Assembly: GCF_003012735.1 (NCBI RefSeq)
Contig: NZ_PXYI01000007.1
Coordinates: 124,001 to 188,000 of the forward strand
DNA length: 64,000 nt
DNA from: Allosphingosinicella deserti
GTDB lineage: Bacteria > Pseudomonadota > Alphaproteobacteria > Sphingomonadales > Sphingomonadaceae
Direction of reading: 5' to 3'
The notes under the pieces were generated by a model. That model had not been told where the DNA came from, made no database searches, and saw nothing but the letters and a program-made list of their open reading frames with translations. The position numbers and the translations under genes are program-made. Positions 27,041 to 36,634 of the stretch are shown here, one piece after another (position 1 is the first letter of the stretch; every line of letters starts with the position of its first letter).

Positions 27041-27991
27041 TCAGGCGGCGGCTTCGAGGCCGCGCGGCAGCTTGAAGACCATCCGCTCGACGACGCCGTG
27101 GCCTTCGCTTTCGGTCAGCTCGAAATGGGCCGAGAGGAAATCGACGACTTCGCGCACCAGCGTTTCCGGCGCCGAGGCGCCGGCCGTCAGGCCGAGCGTG
27201 CGGACGCCTTCCAGCCAGGCGAGATCGATGTCGGGCGCGCGGGCGATCAGGCGCGAGGGTACGCCCTGGCGCTCGGCGACTTCGACCAGGCGCAGCGAGT
27301 TGGAGCTCTTGGTCGATCCGATCACCAGAACGAAATCGCAGGTCTGGGCGATGTCCTTCACCGCCGCCTGCCGGTTCGACGTGGCGTAGCAGATGTCCTC
27401 GCCGCGCGGGCCCTTGATTTCGGGAAAGCGGCGCTCAAGCACGCGGATCATCTCGGCCGTGTCGTCGACCGACAATGTCGTCTGAGTGAGGAAGGACAGG
27501 TTCGAAGGATCGGCGGGGGATACGCGCTCGGCATCTTCCGCCGTTTCGATCAGAGTCATGCGGCCTTCCGGGACCTGGCCGAAGGTGCCGATCACCTCCG
27601 GATGTCCGGCATGACCAATGAACAGGATGTGGCGGCCGCTTTCGACCAGGCGTTCGGCCTGGCGATGAACTTTCGAGACCAGCGGGCAGGTGGCATCGAG
27701 GAAATCGAGGCCGCGCTCGGCGGCCTTGGCGGGGACCGCCTTGGGTACGCCGTGCGCCGAAAAGACCACGGGCACGCCGTCCGGCACTTCGTCGAGCTCG
27801 GCGACGAAGATCGCACCCTGCGACTTCAGCGTGTCGACCACATACTTGTTGTGGACGATCTCGTGCCGCACATAGACCGGCGCGCCATAGCGTTCGAGCG
27901 CGAGCTCGACGATCCGGATCGCCCGGTCGACTCCGGCGCAGAAGCCGCGCGGCGCCGCGATGAGGATGTGGAGTGGGGGTTTCGAAGCCAT
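27041..27991 (-). CDS. ispH: 4-hydroxy-3-methylbut-2-enyl diphosphate reductase
   Basis: Last step of the non-mevalonate isoprenoid pathway. 316 residues with the three Cys for the iron-sulfur cluster: [21 protein letters not shown], and [10 protein letters not shown]. Also [22 protein letters not shown] and ASAPE..LVREV, all IspH blocks. Divergent from a lipoprotein gene across about 150 bp in which I see no clear feature. Confidence 0.96.
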   Translation of the reverse strand: MASKPPLHILIAAPRGFCAGVDRAIRIVELALERYGAPVYVRHEIVHNKYVVDTLKSQGAIFVAELDEVPDGVPVVFSAHGVPKAVPAKAAERGLDFLDATCPLVSKVHRQAERLVESGRHILFIGHAGHPEVIGTFGQVPEGRMTLIETAEDAERVSPADPSNLSFLTQTTLSVDDTAEMIRVLERRFPEIKGPRGEDICYATSNRQAAVKDIAQTCDFVLVIGSTKSSNSLRLVEVAERQGVPSRLIARAPDIDLAWLEGVRTLGLTAGASAPETLVREVVDFLSAHFELTESEGHGVVERMVFKLPRGLEAAA

Positions 27992-28143
27992 ATCGGGGCA
28001 GCCTCTATGCTGAAAGGGGCGCCGCGTCCACCAAACGCCGCCGGTGCGACGGGCAGGACGGCGCTTGTTCGTTGCTTGCCTCGGCGAAACCCGGTTTCTA
28101 TGATCCGCTCGCCCGCCCCCGGGAAAATGAGGATCATTAGCCT

Positions 28144-28785
28144 GTGTTCAAGTCCAAAGCGGCGCTCGCCGCCGCCTTCCTCCCGCTGGCCCTCGTCGGC
28201 TGCTCGTCCGACGGTCAGCTGACCGCCACCGGCATCACCGTGACGCGTTCGGCCTGCCCGGCGGTGGCGATTCCTGCAGCGACCGGGGACATCACCTTGT
28301 TCAACCCGGAAAACAGCCGGGACGCGAGCGCGATCGACGTCGTCGCCCACATCACCAACGTCCGTTCGACCTGCGACGAAACCGGCGAGAACATCATCAC
28401 CACGGTGAATTTCGAGATTCGTGGCCAGCGCCGCGACGCTGCCGGTGCGCGCGAAGTGGTGCTCCCGTATTTCGCTGCGGTCGTGCAGGGCGGCACCGCC
28501 GTTCTCACCAAGAGCATCAGCCGGGTCGGTCTTCGCTTCGAGGACGGGCAGACCAGGGCCAGCACGACGGGCACCGCAACCGGGCAGGTTGCGCGCGCGG
28601 CTGTCACCCTTCCGGACGAGGTGCGCCGTCAGATCACCCGCGAGCGCAAACCCGGCGACGCCGATGCCGCAGTGGATCCGCTCGCCGATCCGACCGTCCG
28701 CGACGCGGTGCGCAAGGCCAGCTTCGAAGTGCTGGTCGGCTTCCAACTCACCGACGCCCAGCTTTCGTATAACGCAACCCGCTGA
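28144..28785 (+). CDS. Lipoprotein of unknown function
   Basis: 213 residues, GTG start. Lipoprotein signal AAFLPLALVGCSS (lipobox LVGC, Cys about 20). The mature part is soluble, with IDVVAHITNVRSTCDETGENIITTVNFEIRGQRRDA looking like a beta-rich domain holding a conserved-looking Cys pair (SACP... TCDE). No membrane segment and no known motif. Hypothetical lipoproteins of this look are common in sphingomonads; I cannot name a family. A terminator-like hairpin follows. Confidence 0.75.
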   Translation: MFKSKAALAAAFLPLALVGCSSDGQLTATGITVTRSACPAVAIPAATGDITLFNPENSRDASAIDVVAHITNVRSTCDETGENIITTVNFEIRGQRRDAAGAREVVLPYFAAVVQGGTAVLTKSISRVGLRFEDGQTRASTTGTATGQVARAAVTLPDEVRRQITRERKPGDADAAVDPLADPTVRDAVRKASFEVLVGFQLTDAQLSYNATR

Positions 28786-28814
28786 CCCGGGTCCATAAGC
28801 CACGTTGACAGCGG

Positions 28815-28856
28815 CCGGGTCAGCCTCCAAGGCGGCCCGGTCGCCGTCTTTTCAGC
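28815..28856 (+). terminator. Terminator-like hairpin before the glycine riboswitch
   Basis: CCGGGTC (28815-28821) pairs with GGCCCGG (28834-28840), with an inner GCC/GGC helix around a TCCAA loop. TCGCCGTCTTTTC follows. It should end the lipoprotein transcript. A TTGACA hexamer (28805-28810) lies just upstream, but no convincing -10 box follows at 17 bp, so I do not call a promoter. Confidence 0.5.
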
Positions 28857-28864
28857 CGGTGCGC

Positions 28865-29057
28865 GTGCGGGAGAGAGCGGCGGGTTTCGGCCTGCCGCCG
28901 CCGAAGGAGCAACCACCCCGGAATCTCTCAGGCAAAAGGGACCGCACGGGCATAGACACTCTGGAAAGCGTCTGCTCCGGCGAAGGCCGAGGCAGACCAC
29001 CGAAGGGGTAACCCGTTGCAGTCCGCGCGGGGAAAGCTCTCAGGTCCAGTGACAGAG
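28865..29057 (+). promoter_or_regulatory. Tandem glycine riboswitch
   Basis: Two glycine aptamers in a row lie 5' of gcvT. Aptamer 1 is closed by GTGCGG (28865-28870) with CCGCAC (28942-28947) and carries the GGGAGAG near its start and CTCTCAGGCAAAAGGAC near its end. Aptamer 2 is closed by CTCTG (28959-28963) with CAGAG (29053-29057) and contains CTGGAAAG, CCGAAGGGG and the matching CTCTCAGGTCCAGTGACAGAGG. The paired GGAGAG and CTCTCAGG elements are the hallmark of this RNA class. In this family glycine binding usually turns gcv genes on. The expression platform probably lies in the 65 nt before the gcvT start. Confidence 0.93.
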
Positions 29058-29122
29058 GGGGATTGTTTGCAACCATCGTCCGGACCATCCGGATGGCGTT
29101 GCGGCGCCCTGGAGACTGGACA

Positions 29123-30244
29123 ATGACCGACGCATCGGCCCCCGAAAAGACCCTGCCACTCGACGCATGGCACCGCGCTCGCGGCGCCCGAATGGTGCCG
29201 TTCGCCGGCTATGCAATGCCGATCCAATATGAGGGCATCATCGCCGAGCATCGCTGGACGCGCGAATCGGCGGGGCTGTTCGACGTCAGTCACATGGGCC
29301 AGCTGATCATTCGCGGCGCCGAGGCGGAGAAAGCGCTTGAAGCGCTGCTGCCGGCCGATCTCGCCATCCTGAAGGAAGGACGGCTGCGCTATTCGCTGCT
29401 GCTCACCGAGGAGGCCGGGATCATCGACGATCTCATGGTCACCCGGCGCGGCGATCATTTCTACATGGTCGTGAACGGTGCGACCAAGGACGGTGACATC
29501 GCCCATCTCGAGTCGAAGCTGCCGCACACGGTGGTCGTCGACCACATGAAGGAGCAGGCCCTGCTCGCGCTTCAAGGGCCGAAGGCGGCGGCAACGCTTG
29601 CACGGCTCGTGCCCGGCGTCGAGGCGCTCGGCTTCATGACCGGCGGCGCCTTCCAGATCGGGGGTGTCACCGCCTGGATCAGCCGATCGGGCTATACCGG
29701 CGAAGACGGGTTCGAAATCTCGGTTCCCGCCGCACAAGCCGTCGCCATCGCGGACCTGCTTGCAGAGCAGCCGGAGGTGAAGCCGATCGGCCTCGGCGCT
29801 CGCGATTCGCTCCGGCTCGAGGCCGGGCTGCCGCTCTACGGACACGATCTCGACACCGGCACGACCCCGGTCGAGGCCGATCTCGGATTCGCCATTTCCA
29901 AGCGCCGCCGCAGCGAGGGCGGCTTCGCCGGATGGCATCGCATTTCGGCCGAGCTCGACAACGGCCTGATCCGCCGGCGGGTCGGCCTGTTCGTCGAGGG
30001 ACGGCAGCCGGTTCGCGAAGGCGCTGTCGTGATCGACGACGAGGGCAATGACGTCGGCAAGGTGACGAGCGGCGGCTTCTCGCCGATCCTCGAAGTGCCG
30101 ATTGCGATGGCCTATGTGCCGGTCGCTTCGTCCGAGCCCGGCAGCGTCGTCCGCCTCGCCCAGCGCGGCAAGATTTTTCAGGCGAAGGTCGCTCCGATGC
30201 CCTTCGTTCCTCATCGCTATCATCGCAAGGGAGGCGGCCAATGA
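29123..30244 (+). CDS. gcvT: Glycine cleavage system T protein (aminomethyltransferase)
   Basis: 373 residues. Moves the methylene group from aminomethyl-lipoyl GcvH to tetrahydrofolate and releases ammonia. Conserved blocks: [76 protein letters not shown]. The frame is open upstream, but the ATG at 29123 follows GGAGA at 9 nt and gives the normal N-terminus. Ends in an ATGA overlap with gcvH. Confidence 0.96.
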   Translation: MTDASAPEKTLPLDAWHRARGARMVPFAGYAMPIQYEGIIAEHRWTRESAGLFDVSHMGQLIIRGAEAEKALEALLPADLAILKEGRLRYSLLLTEEAGIIDDLMVTRRGDHFYMVVNGATKDGDIAHLESKLPHTVVVDHMKEQALLALQGPKAAATLARLVPGVEALGFMTGGAFQIGGVTAWISRSGYTGEDGFEISVPAAQAVAIADLLAEQPEVKPIGLGARDSLRLEAGLPLYGHDLDTGTTPVEADLGFAISKRRRSEGGFAGWHRISAELDNGLIRRRVGLFVEGRQPVREGAVVIDDEGNDVGKVTSGGFSPILEVPIAMAYVPVASSEPGSVVRLAQRGKIFQAKVAPMPFVPHRYHRKGGGQ

Positions 30245-30612
30245 CTGTTTATTACACCGACGAGCATGAATGGATCTCGGTCGAAGGCGACGGTGCCACC
30301 GTCGGGATCACCGATTTCGCGCAGGGCCAGCTCGGCGACATCGTCTTCGTCGAACTGCCCGAGGCGGGACGGCAGGTCACCAAGGGCGGCGACGCAGCGG
30401 TTGTCGAATCGGTGAAGGCGGCGTCCGACGTCTACGCTCCGGTCAGCGGTGAAGTGGTCGAGGCCAATCAGGCGCTCGGCGACGATCCGTCGCTGGTCAA
30501 CACCGCGCCCGAAGGCGAAGGCTGGTTCTTCAAGCTCCGCCTGTCCGATCCGTCGGAACTCGACGGCTTGATGGACGCTGAAGCCTACCGAGCTTTTTGC
30601 GAGCAACAGTGA
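30241..30612 (+). CDS. gcvH: Glycine cleavage system H protein (lipoyl carrier)
   Basis: 123 residues. The lipoyl-attachment Lys is Lys59 in [17 protein letters not shown]; the opening [36 protein letters not shown] is typical. Shuttles the aminomethyl arm between the P, T and L proteins. Overlaps gcvT by 4 bp, and its stop overlaps the GTG of the following methyltransferase gene by 4 bp (GTGA). Confidence 0.97.
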   Translation: MTVYYTDEHEWISVEGDGATVGITDFAQGQLGDIVFVELPEAGRQVTKGGDAAVVESVKAASDVYAPVSGEVVEANQALGDDPSLVNTAPEGEGWFFKLRLSDPSELDGLMDAEAYRAFCEQQ

Positions 30613-31394
30613 CCGTCAACACGTCCTCCCGCTGGTCTCCGACCGACTACGCGACCAACGCGGCCTTCGTGCCGGCGCTCGGGTCCGCGGCGCTCGATCT
30701 GCTTGCGCCGCAGCCGGGCGAACTGATCCTCGATCTCGGCTGCGGGGACGGAACGCTTACGCAGAAGATCCATGCTGCGGGTGCGGCCGTGATCGGCCTC
30801 GATGCCTCTCCGGAAATGGTCGAAGCGGCGCGCGCCAAGGGCGTCGACGCGTTCGTCGCCGATGCCCAGGCGCTCGATCTCGAAGGCCAGGCGATGCGCT
30901 TCGGGCAGTTCGATGCCGCTTTCTCCAACGCGGCGCTGCACTGGATGCTCGATCCGGATGCCGTCGCGGAAGGCGTCTTTTCGATGCTGAAGCCGGGCGG
31001 GCGCTTCGTCGGGGAGATGGGCGGGCAGGGCAATATCGCGGCGCTGCGGACGGGTATTCGCGAGGAGCTCAACGCCCGCGGCTATCCGGTGCCGGCGGCG
31101 GACCCGCAATGGTATCCCTCGGTCGAGGAGTTCGTACGGCTCTATGCCTGTGCCGGGTTCAACGAGATCCAGGCCCACCTGATCGCGCGGCCGACGCCGT
31201 TGCCGACAGGTGTCGCGGGATGGGTGAAGACCTTCCGCCGCGGCTGGCTCGACGTTGCCGAGGTGCCGGAGACGGAGCGGGACGCGGTCGCGCAGGCGAT
31301 CCAGGCGAGGCTGCAGCCAAGTCTCCAGCAAGCCGACGGCAGCTGGATCGCGGATTACGTCCGGCTTCGCTTCTCGATGCGAAAGCCGGACTGA
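30609..31394 (+). CDS. Class I SAM-dependent methyltransferase (trans-aconitate-methyltransferase-like)
   Basis: 261 residues. SAM-binding motif I is [15 protein letters not shown], motif [17 protein letters not shown]; then [39 protein letters not shown], a pattern shared with Tam-type and other small-molecule carboxyl methyltransferases. Sits inside the glycine cleavage operon, coupled to gcvH by a GTGA overlap, which is not the textbook gcvTHP layout. The substrate cannot be read; a role in glycine or one-carbon metabolism is suggested only by position. A TTG at 30597 would add four residues. Confidence 0.88.
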   Translation: MTVNTSSRWSPTDYATNAAFVPALGSAALDLLAPQPGELILDLGCGDGTLTQKIHAAGAAVIGLDASPEMVEAARAKGVDAFVADAQALDLEGQAMRFGQFDAAFSNAALHWMLDPDAVAEGVFSMLKPGGRFVGEMGGQGNIAALRTGIREELNARGYPVPAADPQWYPSVEEFVRLYACAGFNEIQAHLIARPTPLPTGVAGWVKTFRRGWLDVAEVPETERDAVAQAIQARLQPSLQQADGSWIADYVRLRFSMRKPD

Positions 31395-31400
31395 CGCTTT

Positions 31401-31419
31401 TCCTCCCGAGATGGGAGGA
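31401..31419 (+). other. Hairpin between the methyltransferase gene and gcvPA
   Basis: TCCTCCC (31401-31407) pairs with GGGAGGA (31413-31419) around a GAGAT loop, 6 bp after the methyltransferase stop. No T-run follows, so it more likely tunes message stability or readthrough to gcvPA than ends transcription. The remaining 102 bp before gcvPA hold nothing else I can recognise. Confidence 0.35.
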
Positions 31420-31521
31420 GCGGATGCGAGCGGCCCGGGGGGGCTGATCGGCGTCCATGTCATTTCCACCCCTCGCCATGCGGCTCCGTTCGGGGTCGCC
31501 CGTAGATGAAAGCCGTCTGAG

Positions 31522-32880
31522 ATGCGCTATTTGCCCTTAGCTGAAGCCGATCGACGCGACATGCTTCGCACGATCGGTGCGCCGTCCGTCGAGGACCTGT
31601 TCGTCGACGTGCCCGAGGCGGCACGGCTGGCGACCAAGATCGATGGACTCCCCGATCACGCCAGCGAGCTTGCCGTCGAGCGGCGTCTGTCCGCGATGGC
31701 GCGCCGCAATCTTGCGGCCGGAGAGGTGCCTTTCTTCCTCGGCTGCGGTGCCTACAAGCACCACATTCCCGCCAGCGTCGATCATCTGATCCAGCGTGGC
31801 GAGTTCCTGACCAGCTACACGCCCTATCAGCCGGAAATCGCCCAGGGTACGTTGCAGGCGCTGTTCGAATTCCAGACCCAGGTCGCGCGCCTTTACGGTT
31901 GCGACGTCGCCAATGCGTCGATGTACGACGGCTCGACCGCCTGCTGGGAAGCGATCGGAATGGCGCGCCGGATCACCCGCCGTACCAAGGCGATCCTCTC
32001 GGGGGGTCTGCATCCGCATTATGTCTCCGTGGCGAAGACGATGGCGCGCTTCACCGGCGACCTGCTCGAAACCTCGGTCCCTGATCTGTCCCCTGAGCCC
32101 GACACCGCGCGGTTGCTCGACGAAATCGACAGCGACACGAGCTGCGTCGTCGTCCAATATCCGGACATCCTCGGGCGCATCGGCGATCTTTCCGAGCTCG
32201 CCGAGCGGGCCCATGCCGCCGGCGCCTTGCTGATCGCGGTCGTCACCGAACCGGTCGCCCTTGGACTGCTGCGTGCACCGGGGGAAATGGGTGCCGACAT
32301 CGTCGTCGGCGAAGGCCAATCGATCGGCGTCGGCTTGAACTTCGGTGGTCCCTATGTCGGGCTGTTTGCCACGCGCGACAAATATGTCCGCCAGATGCCG
32401 GGCCGTCTCGCCGGGGAGACCGTCGATGCGGAAGGCAAGCGCGGTTTCGTGCTCACGCTCTCGACCCGCGAGCAGCATATCCGGCGCGAAAAGGCGACCT
32501 CGAACATCTGCACCAACAGCGGCCTGTGCGCGCTCGCTTTCTCCGTGCACATGACCTTGCTCGGGGAAGCGGGCCTGCGGCAATTGGCGACGCTCAACCA
32601 CGCCAAGGCAGTCCAGGCCGCCGAGCGGCTGGCGAAAGTGCCGGGGGTGGAACTGGTCAGCGAGACCTTCTTCAACGAATTCACCGTCCGCCTGTCGACG
32701 GAAGCGCGGCCCGTCGTCCGCACGCTCGCCGATCGCGGCATTCTGGGCGGCGTGTCGCTGGGTCGCCTCTATCCCGGCGCCGAAGCGCTCGAGAACGGTC
32801 TCGTTGTCGCCGTTACCGAAACCAGCACTGACGAAGATGTCGAGGCGCTTGCCGGCGCGCTCGAGGAGATCCTGGCATGA
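31522..32880 (+). CDS. gcvPA: Glycine dehydrogenase (decarboxylating) subunit 1
   Basis: 452 residues; the N-terminal half of the P protein in its split form. Conserved blocks: [71 protein letters not shown], and [34 protein letters not shown]. Works with GcvPB to decarboxylate glycine and load the amino-methyl group on GcvH. Ends in an ATGA overlap with gcvPB. Confidence 0.96.
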   Translation: MRYLPLAEADRRDMLRTIGAPSVEDLFVDVPEAARLATKIDGLPDHASELAVERRLSAMARRNLAAGEVPFFLGCGAYKHHIPASVDHLIQRGEFLTSYTPYQPEIAQGTLQALFEFQTQVARLYGCDVANASMYDGSTACWEAIGMARRITRRTKAILSGGLHPHYVSVAKTMARFTGDLLETSVPDLSPEPDTARLLDEIDSDTSCVVVQYPDILGRIGDLSELAERAHAAGALLIAVVTEPVALGLLRAPGEMGADIVVGEGQSIGVGLNFGGPYVGLFATRDKYVRQMPGRLAGETVDAEGKRGFVLTLSTREQHIRREKATSNICTNSGLCALAFSVHMTLLGEAGLRQLATLNHAKAVQAAERLAKVPGVELVSETFFNEFTVRLSTEARPVVRTLADRGILGGVSLGRLYPGAEALENGLVVAVTETSTDEDVEALAGALEEILA

Positions 32881-34445
32881 GCATGAATCGTGAAGGCCGT
32901 CCGACCAAGCCTGACAGCGCCGGGGAGGCTGGCGAAGCCCAGACCTGGACCGGAAACCGCGCCCTTATGCTCGAAGAGCCGCTGATCTTCGAAATGGACG
33001 AGGATATAGGCACCGGCGTCGATTTCGACGAAGCGCCCAAGGTAGCGAGCCGCCTCGGCGGGCTCGAGCGGAACCGGCCGATCGGAATTCCCGGCCTGTC
33101 GGAACCGCAGGCGGTGCGCCATTATACCCGTCTCAGCCGCCAGAATTACGCGATCGATCTCGGGCTTTTTCCCCTCGGTTCGTGCACGATGAAGCACAAT
33201 CCGCGTCTGAACGAGCGGATGGCGCGGCTGCCCGGCTTTGCCGACATTCACCCGCTGCAGCCGGTCGACACCGTGCAGGGCGCGCTCGAACTGATCGCCG
33301 AACTCGGCGGCTGGCTGGTCAAGCTCACCGGAATGCATTCGGTGGCGATGAGCCCCAAAGCCGGCGCCCATGGCGAGCTTTGCGGCTTGCTGGCGATCCG
33401 TGCCGCTCTCGAGGCCCGGGGCGATGCCCGCGAAGTCATCCTGGTGCCGGAAAGTGCTCACGGCACCAATCCCGCCACCGCCGCCTTCGTCGGCTACCGG
33501 GTGGAAAGCATCCCGGCGAATGAACGCGGACGGGTCGATCTGGACGCACTGAAGGGCCGCCTCGGACCGGATGTGGCCGCCGTGATGATCACCAATCCGA
33601 ATACCTGCGGGCTGTTCGAGCCGGACATGATCGCGATTTCCGAGGCGGTCCATGCCGCCGGCGGGCTCGTCTATTGCGATGGTGCGAACTTCAACGCCAT
33701 CGTCGGCCGCGTGCGTCCGGGGGATCTCGGCATCGATGCGATGCACATCAACCTCCACAAGACCTTCTCCACGCCGCATGGCGGCGGCGGCCCGGGTTCC
33801 GGTCCGGTCGTCTTCTCCGAGGCGCTGACGCCGTTCGCGCCGCTGCCGTTCGTCGAACAGCAGGGCGACCATTTCGTCCTGGTGGAGGAGGAGACCGCCG
33901 GCGAGCATCACGCGTCCAGCTTTGGCCGGATGACCGCTTTCCACGGCCAGATGGGCATGTTCACCCGCGCTTTGTCCTACATCCTCAGCCACGGCGCGGA
34001 CGGTCTGCGCCAAGTCTCGGGCGATGCGGTGCTCAATGCCAATTACATCCTGCGTAGCCTTGAGGACGTGCTCGAGGCGCCGTTCGGCGAGAGCGGGCCG
34101 TGCATGCATGAGGCGCTGTTCAGCGACAAGGGCTTCGCCGAGGGGCTGAGCACGCTCGATCTCGCCAAGGGGCTGATCGATGAAGGCTTTCACCCGATGA
34201 CGATGTATTTCCCGCTCGTCGTTCACGGGGCGATGCTGGTCGAGCCGACAGAGACGGAATCCAAGGCCGCGCTCGATCAGTTCATCGGCGCGCTGCGCTC
34301 GGTCGCCGAGCGCGCCAAGGCGGGCGACGAGTCCCTGAAGGCTGCGCCCGTCCATGCGCCCCGCCGCCGGCTCGACGAGACCCAGGCCGCGCGCAAGCCG
34401 GTGCTGGTGTGGAAGCCGCCGGTGCAGGCCGAAGCCGCGGAATAA
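32877..34445 (+). CDS. gcvPB: Glycine dehydrogenase (decarboxylating) subunit 2
   Basis: 522 residues; the PLP-binding half of the split P protein. The cofactor Lys is about Lys295 in [21 protein letters not shown]. Also [60 protein letters not shown]. Last gene of the riboswitch-controlled unit, followed by a compact terminator. No lpd gene (L protein) is in the operon, so the dihydrolipoyl dehydrogenase must come from elsewhere. Confidence 0.96.
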   Translation: MSMNREGRPTKPDSAGEAGEAQTWTGNRALMLEEPLIFEMDEDIGTGVDFDEAPKVASRLGGLERNRPIGIPGLSEPQAVRHYTRLSRQNYAIDLGLFPLGSCTMKHNPRLNERMARLPGFADIHPLQPVDTVQGALELIAELGGWLVKLTGMHSVAMSPKAGAHGELCGLLAIRAALEARGDAREVILVPESAHGTNPATAAFVGYRVESIPANERGRVDLDALKGRLGPDVAAVMITNPNTCGLFEPDMIAISEAVHAAGGLVYCDGANFNAIVGRVRPGDLGIDAMHINLHKTFSTPHGGGGPGSGPVVFSEALTPFAPLPFVEQQGDHFVLVEEETAGEHHASSFGRMTAFHGQMGMFTRALSYILSHGADGLRQVSGDAVLNANYILRSLEDVLEAPFGESGPCMHEALFSDKGFAEGLSTLDLAKGLIDEGFHPMTMYFPLVVHGAMLVEPTETESKAALDQFIGALRSVAERAKAGDESLKAAPVHAPRRRLDETQAARKPVLVWKPPVQAEAAE

Positions 34446-34485
34446 GGGAGGCCGCCGAGGCTTTGGCGGTGGCGGCGTCGCCTCG

Positions 34486-34503
34486 AACCCCCAGGGGGTT
34501 TTT
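34486..34503 (+). terminator. Terminator after gcvPB
   Basis: AACCCC (34486-34491) pairs with GGGGTT (34495-34500), 3-nt loop, and TTT directly follows. Short but well placed, 40 bp past the gcvPB stop and upstream of the next gene's ribosome site. Confidence 0.6.
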
Positions 34504-34544
34504 GCTGGGGGGCGGGGTCAGACGTACCAGAGGGGAGACCGGCC

Positions 34545-35147
34545 ATGGACGATGCGCGTCGCCGAGCGCCTGCAACCGAGCGCAATCGTGAACCGATCGC
34601 GCACGTCCTTCGTGACGTTCTGCCCGCCCGCGGAACTGTGCTGGAAGTCGCGAGTGGGACGGGCGAGCATGGCGTCTACTTCGCGGATCAATTTCCGGAT
34701 CTGCGATGGCAGCCGAGCGATCCGGATCCGGACGCGCTCGCATCGATCCTGGCGTGGCGGCATCACGCTTCTCTCCCGAACCTTCTGGAGCCGGTGCTGC
34801 TGGATGCGTCCGCAGCGGAATGGCCGATCGCATCTGCCGACGCGATCCTGTGCATCAACATGGTCCACATCAGCCCCTGGGCCGCGACGGTGGGATTGAT
34901 GGCCGGTGCGGAGCGTGTGCTTGCGCCAGGCGCTCCGCTGGTCCTGTACGGACCCTATCGGCGGTCCGGGGTTGCGACCGCGCCCTCGAACGAGGCGTTC
35001 GACGCCTCGCTCCGGGCACGCGATCGCCAATGGGGTTTGCGTGCGTTCGAGGACGTAAGCGCCGAAGCCCAGGCGAGGGGACTCCGCTTCGAGCGACTGG
35101 TCGAGATGCCGGCGAACAACCTGACGATCGTCTTCCGACGGATCTAG
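34545..35147 (+). CDS. DUF938-family SAM-dependent methyltransferase
   Basis: 200 residues. Family pattern: RRAPATERNREPIAHVLRDVLPARGTVLEVASGTGEHGVYFA (SAM motif I VLEVASGTGEH), WQPSDPDPDALASI, ILCINMVHISPWAATVGLMAGAERVLAPGAPLVLYGPYRR. DUF938 proteins are methyltransferases of unknown substrate. RBS GGGGAG lies upstream. Separated from gcvPB by a terminator and convergent with a small hypothetical gene 3 bp away. Confidence 0.87.
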   Translation: MDDARRRAPATERNREPIAHVLRDVLPARGTVLEVASGTGEHGVYFADQFPDLRWQPSDPDPDALASILAWRHHASLPNLLEPVLLDASAAEWPIASADAILCINMVHISPWAATVGLMAGAERVLAPGAPLVLYGPYRRSGVATAPSNEAFDASLRARDRQWGLRAFEDVSAEAQARGLRFERLVEMPANNLTIVFRRI

Positions 35148-35150
35148 AGG

Positions 35151-35393
35151 TTACGGATTGTAGCGCGGCAGATTGGCCTGTTCGGGCTTGTCGCTGTCGC
35201 GGACCCGGGTGACGCCGTCGCCGTCGCCGACCTGTTCCTTCACCCCGTCGCGCGCGCCGATGCCGCGCTGCAGATTGCCGCCATGCGAGCCGCCGAAGGC
35301 AGGAGCGTCCTCCATCTTGTCGATGATTTCGCTGTCGTCGGTCTGACGGGCGGTTTCGGCACGATCGGTGCCGCGGTCGTTGCGATCGCTCAT
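35151..35393 (-). CDS. Small hydrophilic hypothetical protein
   Basis: 80 residues, strongly charged and Asp/Gly-rich, no hydrophobic segment and no Cys: likely disordered. Contains IIDKMEDAPAFGGSHGGNLQRG. Followed downstream on the opposite strand by the DUF938 gene with 3 bp between the stops; 21 bp upstream is the end of the PAP2 gene on the same strand, so the two may be cotranscribed. No family recognised. Confidence 0.6.
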   Translation of the reverse strand: MSDRNDRGTDRAETARQTDDSEIIDKMEDAPAFGGSHGGNLQRGIGARDGVKEQVGDGDGVTRVRDSDKPEQANLPRYNP

Positions 35394-35414
35394 GTTTCGC
35401 TCTCCTTCGTCCGA

Positions 35415-36041
35415 TCAATGCGGCCGGACAGCAGACGTTCCCTGTCGCGGATCGGCAGCGAAAAGGCGCACGAGGAGAAGTGTCCAGGCTGCGCCGAGCG
35501 CCCAGCCGCCGATCACATCGGAGGGCCAGTGAACGCCGAGGATCGGGCGGCTGAGACCGATCGCTGCGGCGAAAACGAGGGCTGCAAGCACTGCGGATGT
35601 CCGCCGCGCCGCGGGCACGACGAGCAGCGCGAAACCGAGGCCGAGCGTCATCGCATTGGCTGCATGCCCGCTCGGAAACGCCATCGAATTGACGACTACC
35701 AGATGGCCGTGCGGATCCGGCCGCGCACGGTCGAAAAGCTCCTTGAACGCCTCGACCAGCGCGCGTTCGCTCAGCAAGAGACCGCAAAGCAGGAGTGCCT
35801 GCCGTCGATGCCGGCGGTAGAGCAGCCACGCCGCTCCAAGCAACGTGATCGGGATCACCACCGCCCAGCCGCCGACAGTGGTCAGCATTCGTGCCGCCGG
35901 AACCAGCTCGGCATGCTGCGCGGCGATCAGGATCCCGCGGTCGAGTTCGGATCCGGGACCTCCGACCAGCAACATGGCGATGAACAGAAGAACAAGGGCG
36001 CCGAGCGGCATCCAGACGGCGGGTGGCGACAGTCGGTTCAT
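35415..36041 (-). CDS. PAP2-family membrane phosphatase
   Basis: About 208 residues with five or six membrane helices. All three phosphatase motifs are visible: KELFDRARP (KxxxxxxRP), PSGHA (PSGH), and SRPILGVHWPSDVIGG (SRxxxxxHxxxD). Such enzymes dephosphorylate undecaprenyl diphosphate, phosphatidic acid or phosphatidylglycerol phosphate; the substrate is not determined. The frame runs further upstream, but ATG 36041 (MNRLSPPAVW) precedes the first helix and is the sensible start. Confidence 0.88.
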   Translation of the reverse strand: MNRLSPPAVWMPLGALVLLFIAMLLVGGPGSELDRGILIAAQHAELVPAARMLTTVGGWAVVIPITLLGAAWLLYRRHRRQALLLCGLLLSERALVEAFKELFDRARPDPHGHLVVVNSMAFPSGHAANAMTLGLGFALLVVPAARRTSAVLAALVFAAAIGLSRPILGVHWPSDVIGGWALGAAWTLLLVRLFAADPRQGTSAVRPH

Positions 36042-36295
36042 GCTCCGCGCTGTCGCGCTACGCTGCGGTCCTGTCCAGCCGCTACGGCACGACTCGCCGA
36101 AGACACTGCATTTTCCCTGAGTTGCGCCGGATCGCTTCAGGAACGATTTACCATTTGCAGATCGGGACGGCGTCGGCCCTGAGCCTCTACAAAGGAGGTG
36201 AATGGAGGCGCCGCAGCGACGAGTCATTTCCGCCGGACGTTTCGGGAATGGAAGAACTTATGTTAGTAACAGATATCACTGGGGAGTGGGGTCCG

Positions 36296-36466
36296 ATGGA
36301 ATCGAACTGTCGTTACTACCAACGTCGTGCAAACGAGGAGCTTCGCGCAGCCTCGCGGGCGATTACGCCGGAAGCGCAGGCACGGCGCCAGGCGCTCGCA
36401 GCGTCGTTCGCCAAGCTTGCCGAACAATATCAGGCGGGTCTCACCGCGACCATGGCGCACGGCTGA
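36296..36466 (+). CDS. Small hypothetical protein, 56 residues
   Basis: MESNCRYYQRRANEELRAAS is followed by an Ala/Arg/Gln-rich helix ending LAEQYQAGLTATM. GGGGAG sits 9 nt before the ATG. The open frame begins much further upstream, but codon usage before 36296 has AT-rich third positions unlike the rest, so the short form is preferred. Short, helical, cytoplasmic proteins of this style occur in sphingomonads; function unknown. About 250 bp upstream to the PAP2 gene hold nothing else I recognise. Confidence 0.55.
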   Translation: MESNCRYYQRRANEELRAASRAITPEAQARRQALAASFAKLAEQYQAGLTATMAHG

Positions 36467-36634
36467 TCCGAGCATTTCGTAACGGTCCGATTTCGCGGTA
36501 GCCGCGACAAACCTTCAAGATCGGCGCCGGACGAGTTTCTTCGATCCCCGACGGGTTTAGCGGTCCTACGCAGCCGAACGAGGCTTGCGCGCACCATCTT
36601 CCACTGTAACAAACATGTTGCAGGGGAGAAGCGG

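Noticed and set aside
28805-28833. TTGACA hexamer as a promoter for the glycine riboswitch
   Set aside because: No TATAAT-like box follows at 16-18 bp and the region folds into a terminator-like hairpin, so a promoter call is not supported.
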